This document shows positions 63,617 through 64,000 of a DNA stretch of 64,000 bases, in pieces (position 1 is the stretch's first letter; each line of letters opens with the position of its first letter). The notes under the pieces are model-generated. The model saw nothing but the letters and a program-made list of their open reading frames with translations, ran no database searches and had not been told where the DNA came from. Position numbers and translations under genes: made by a program. Source of the DNA: Erodium maritimum (lineage: Eukaryota; Streptophyta; Magnoliopsida; Geraniales; Geraniaceae); assembly GCA_963921825.1 (NCBI GenBank), contig OY997594.1, forward strand, positions 31,168,956-31,232,955. The letters run 5' to 3'.

Positions 63617-63749
63617 AAAATATAACCGTTGACGTCGGCCGAAAGTGCCATAGACAACCTTACTGATACAGTTATCTACTAATACCTTTTCACCAACGTT
63701 TTCGACATACCCGTCAGCGCTTTTTCGCAACCGACTGCAAGTGCTCTAA

Positions 63750-64000
63750 GAGCAGGCACAACGGAACGGCCCCGCTCCCCGCGCCGTGGCGTTCGCTGGC
63801 CGGGCGCGCTGGCCGTTCTGCTGTTGAGGCCGAAAAACGCGGTCCCGCTCCCCTTGCACGTGCTCCCGATCCCCTCTCGCTGGCCGGGCGCGGTGGACGC
63901 GCCGGCGCGCCTTCCGCTGCGCTGGCAGCGTGTGGCGCTGCCACGTGTCCCGACCGTTGGGACTAACGGCTAGTTTTTTTTTAATTCAAAAATCACCAAA
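63750..64000. mobile_element. Left end of a GC-rich PIF/Harbinger-like element (runs off the window)
   Basis: Begins GAGCAGGCACAACGG directly after TAA (63747-63749). The first 200 bp are very GC-rich with repeated GCTGGCCGGGCGC. Then come CCACGTGTCCCGACCGTTGG and AACGGCTAG plus a T-run, a layout I associate with eudicot Harbinger MITEs. Open frames here are compositional. The right end is outside the window. Confidence 0.5.

Larger units (their letters stand above)
56283..63746 (-). mobile_element. PIF/Harbinger element carrying a nested LINE and solo LTR
   Basis: The left end GAGCATCCATAATCATT follows TAA (56280-56282). The right end ...AAGTGCTC is followed by TAA (63747-63749). The ends match only partly (GAGCA plus scattered bases), so the right boundary is inferred. 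The transposase remnant is on the minus strand at 56,530-57,909. LINE copy A is inserted in its 5' flank, with duplicated target AAAATATAAC(T/C)GTTGACGT, and solo LTR 3 lies within that LINE. Three layers of insertion are thus ordered. Confidence 0.6.

Noticed and set aside
63714..63944. 76-codon Ala/Arg-rich minus-strand ORF
   Set aside because: Result of GC-rich repeats at the end of a Harbinger-like element.

Overview
Nuclear DNA of a flowering plant, most likely a eudicot. The signs are an ASYMMETRIC LEAVES2/LOB-domain gene closest in my memory to Arabidopsis LBD36/ASL1, plant-type introns, a plant tRNA-Glu, and a dense layer of plant transposons (L1-type LINEs with DUF4283/CCHC or RRM ORF1, long-LTR elements, Copia LTRs, hAT, Mutator-like and PIF/Harbinger elements, and a DUF1985/Ulp1 'Kaonashi-like' gene). 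I cannot name the species. There is no bacterial or organellar content.

Layout. 1-2,260: three short minus-strand ORFs, each with its own TATA box; two are clear paralogs of an unrecognised family. Minisatellites lie between them. 2,334-6,463: a minus-strand DUF1985-Ulp1 protease-like gene with several stops and a catalytic Cys-to-Ser change. 6,464-8,536: no gene seen. 8,551-15,312: a minus-strand LINE with a 14-bp target-site duplication (TSD), split by a 2.9-kb solo LTR and a 1.8-kb Copia-like solo LTR. 16,659-21,622: further LINE copies, one nested in another. 22,613 to about 26,100: the LBD transcription-factor gene, with an intron in each UTR. 28,450-32,984: RRM-type LINE remnant split by a 3.4-kb solo LTR. 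32,985-36,070: an LTR-like piece and a broken Ty3/Gypsy pol containing a MITE and a LINE tail. 36,309-38,399: an intronless gene for a 696-residue membrane-anchored, TPR-like, probably plastid protein. 38,579-38,650: tRNA-Glu(UUC). 39,129-39,860: hAT MITE. 40,130-43,220: RRM-type LINE copies. 43,742-48,549: a complete but non-coding LTR element with a MITE inside one LTR. 49,998-53,022: two more LINE copies. 53,345-63,746: PIF/Harbinger remnants, one holding a LINE that itself holds a 3.2-kb solo LTR. 63,750-64,000: start of another GC-rich Harbinger-like element.

Only the LBD gene, the TPR-like gene and the tRNA are confident host genes; the small tandem genes at the left edge are plausible. 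The most notable pattern is that ten or so LINE-derived copies carry ORF1 pieces or tails but none shows a reverse transcriptase. Two of them have both ends marked by TSDs and are only about 2.0 and 2.4 kb once nested insertions are removed. All four solo LTRs sit inside LINE-derived sequence. Coordinates come from reading the sequence by eye; no database search was run.
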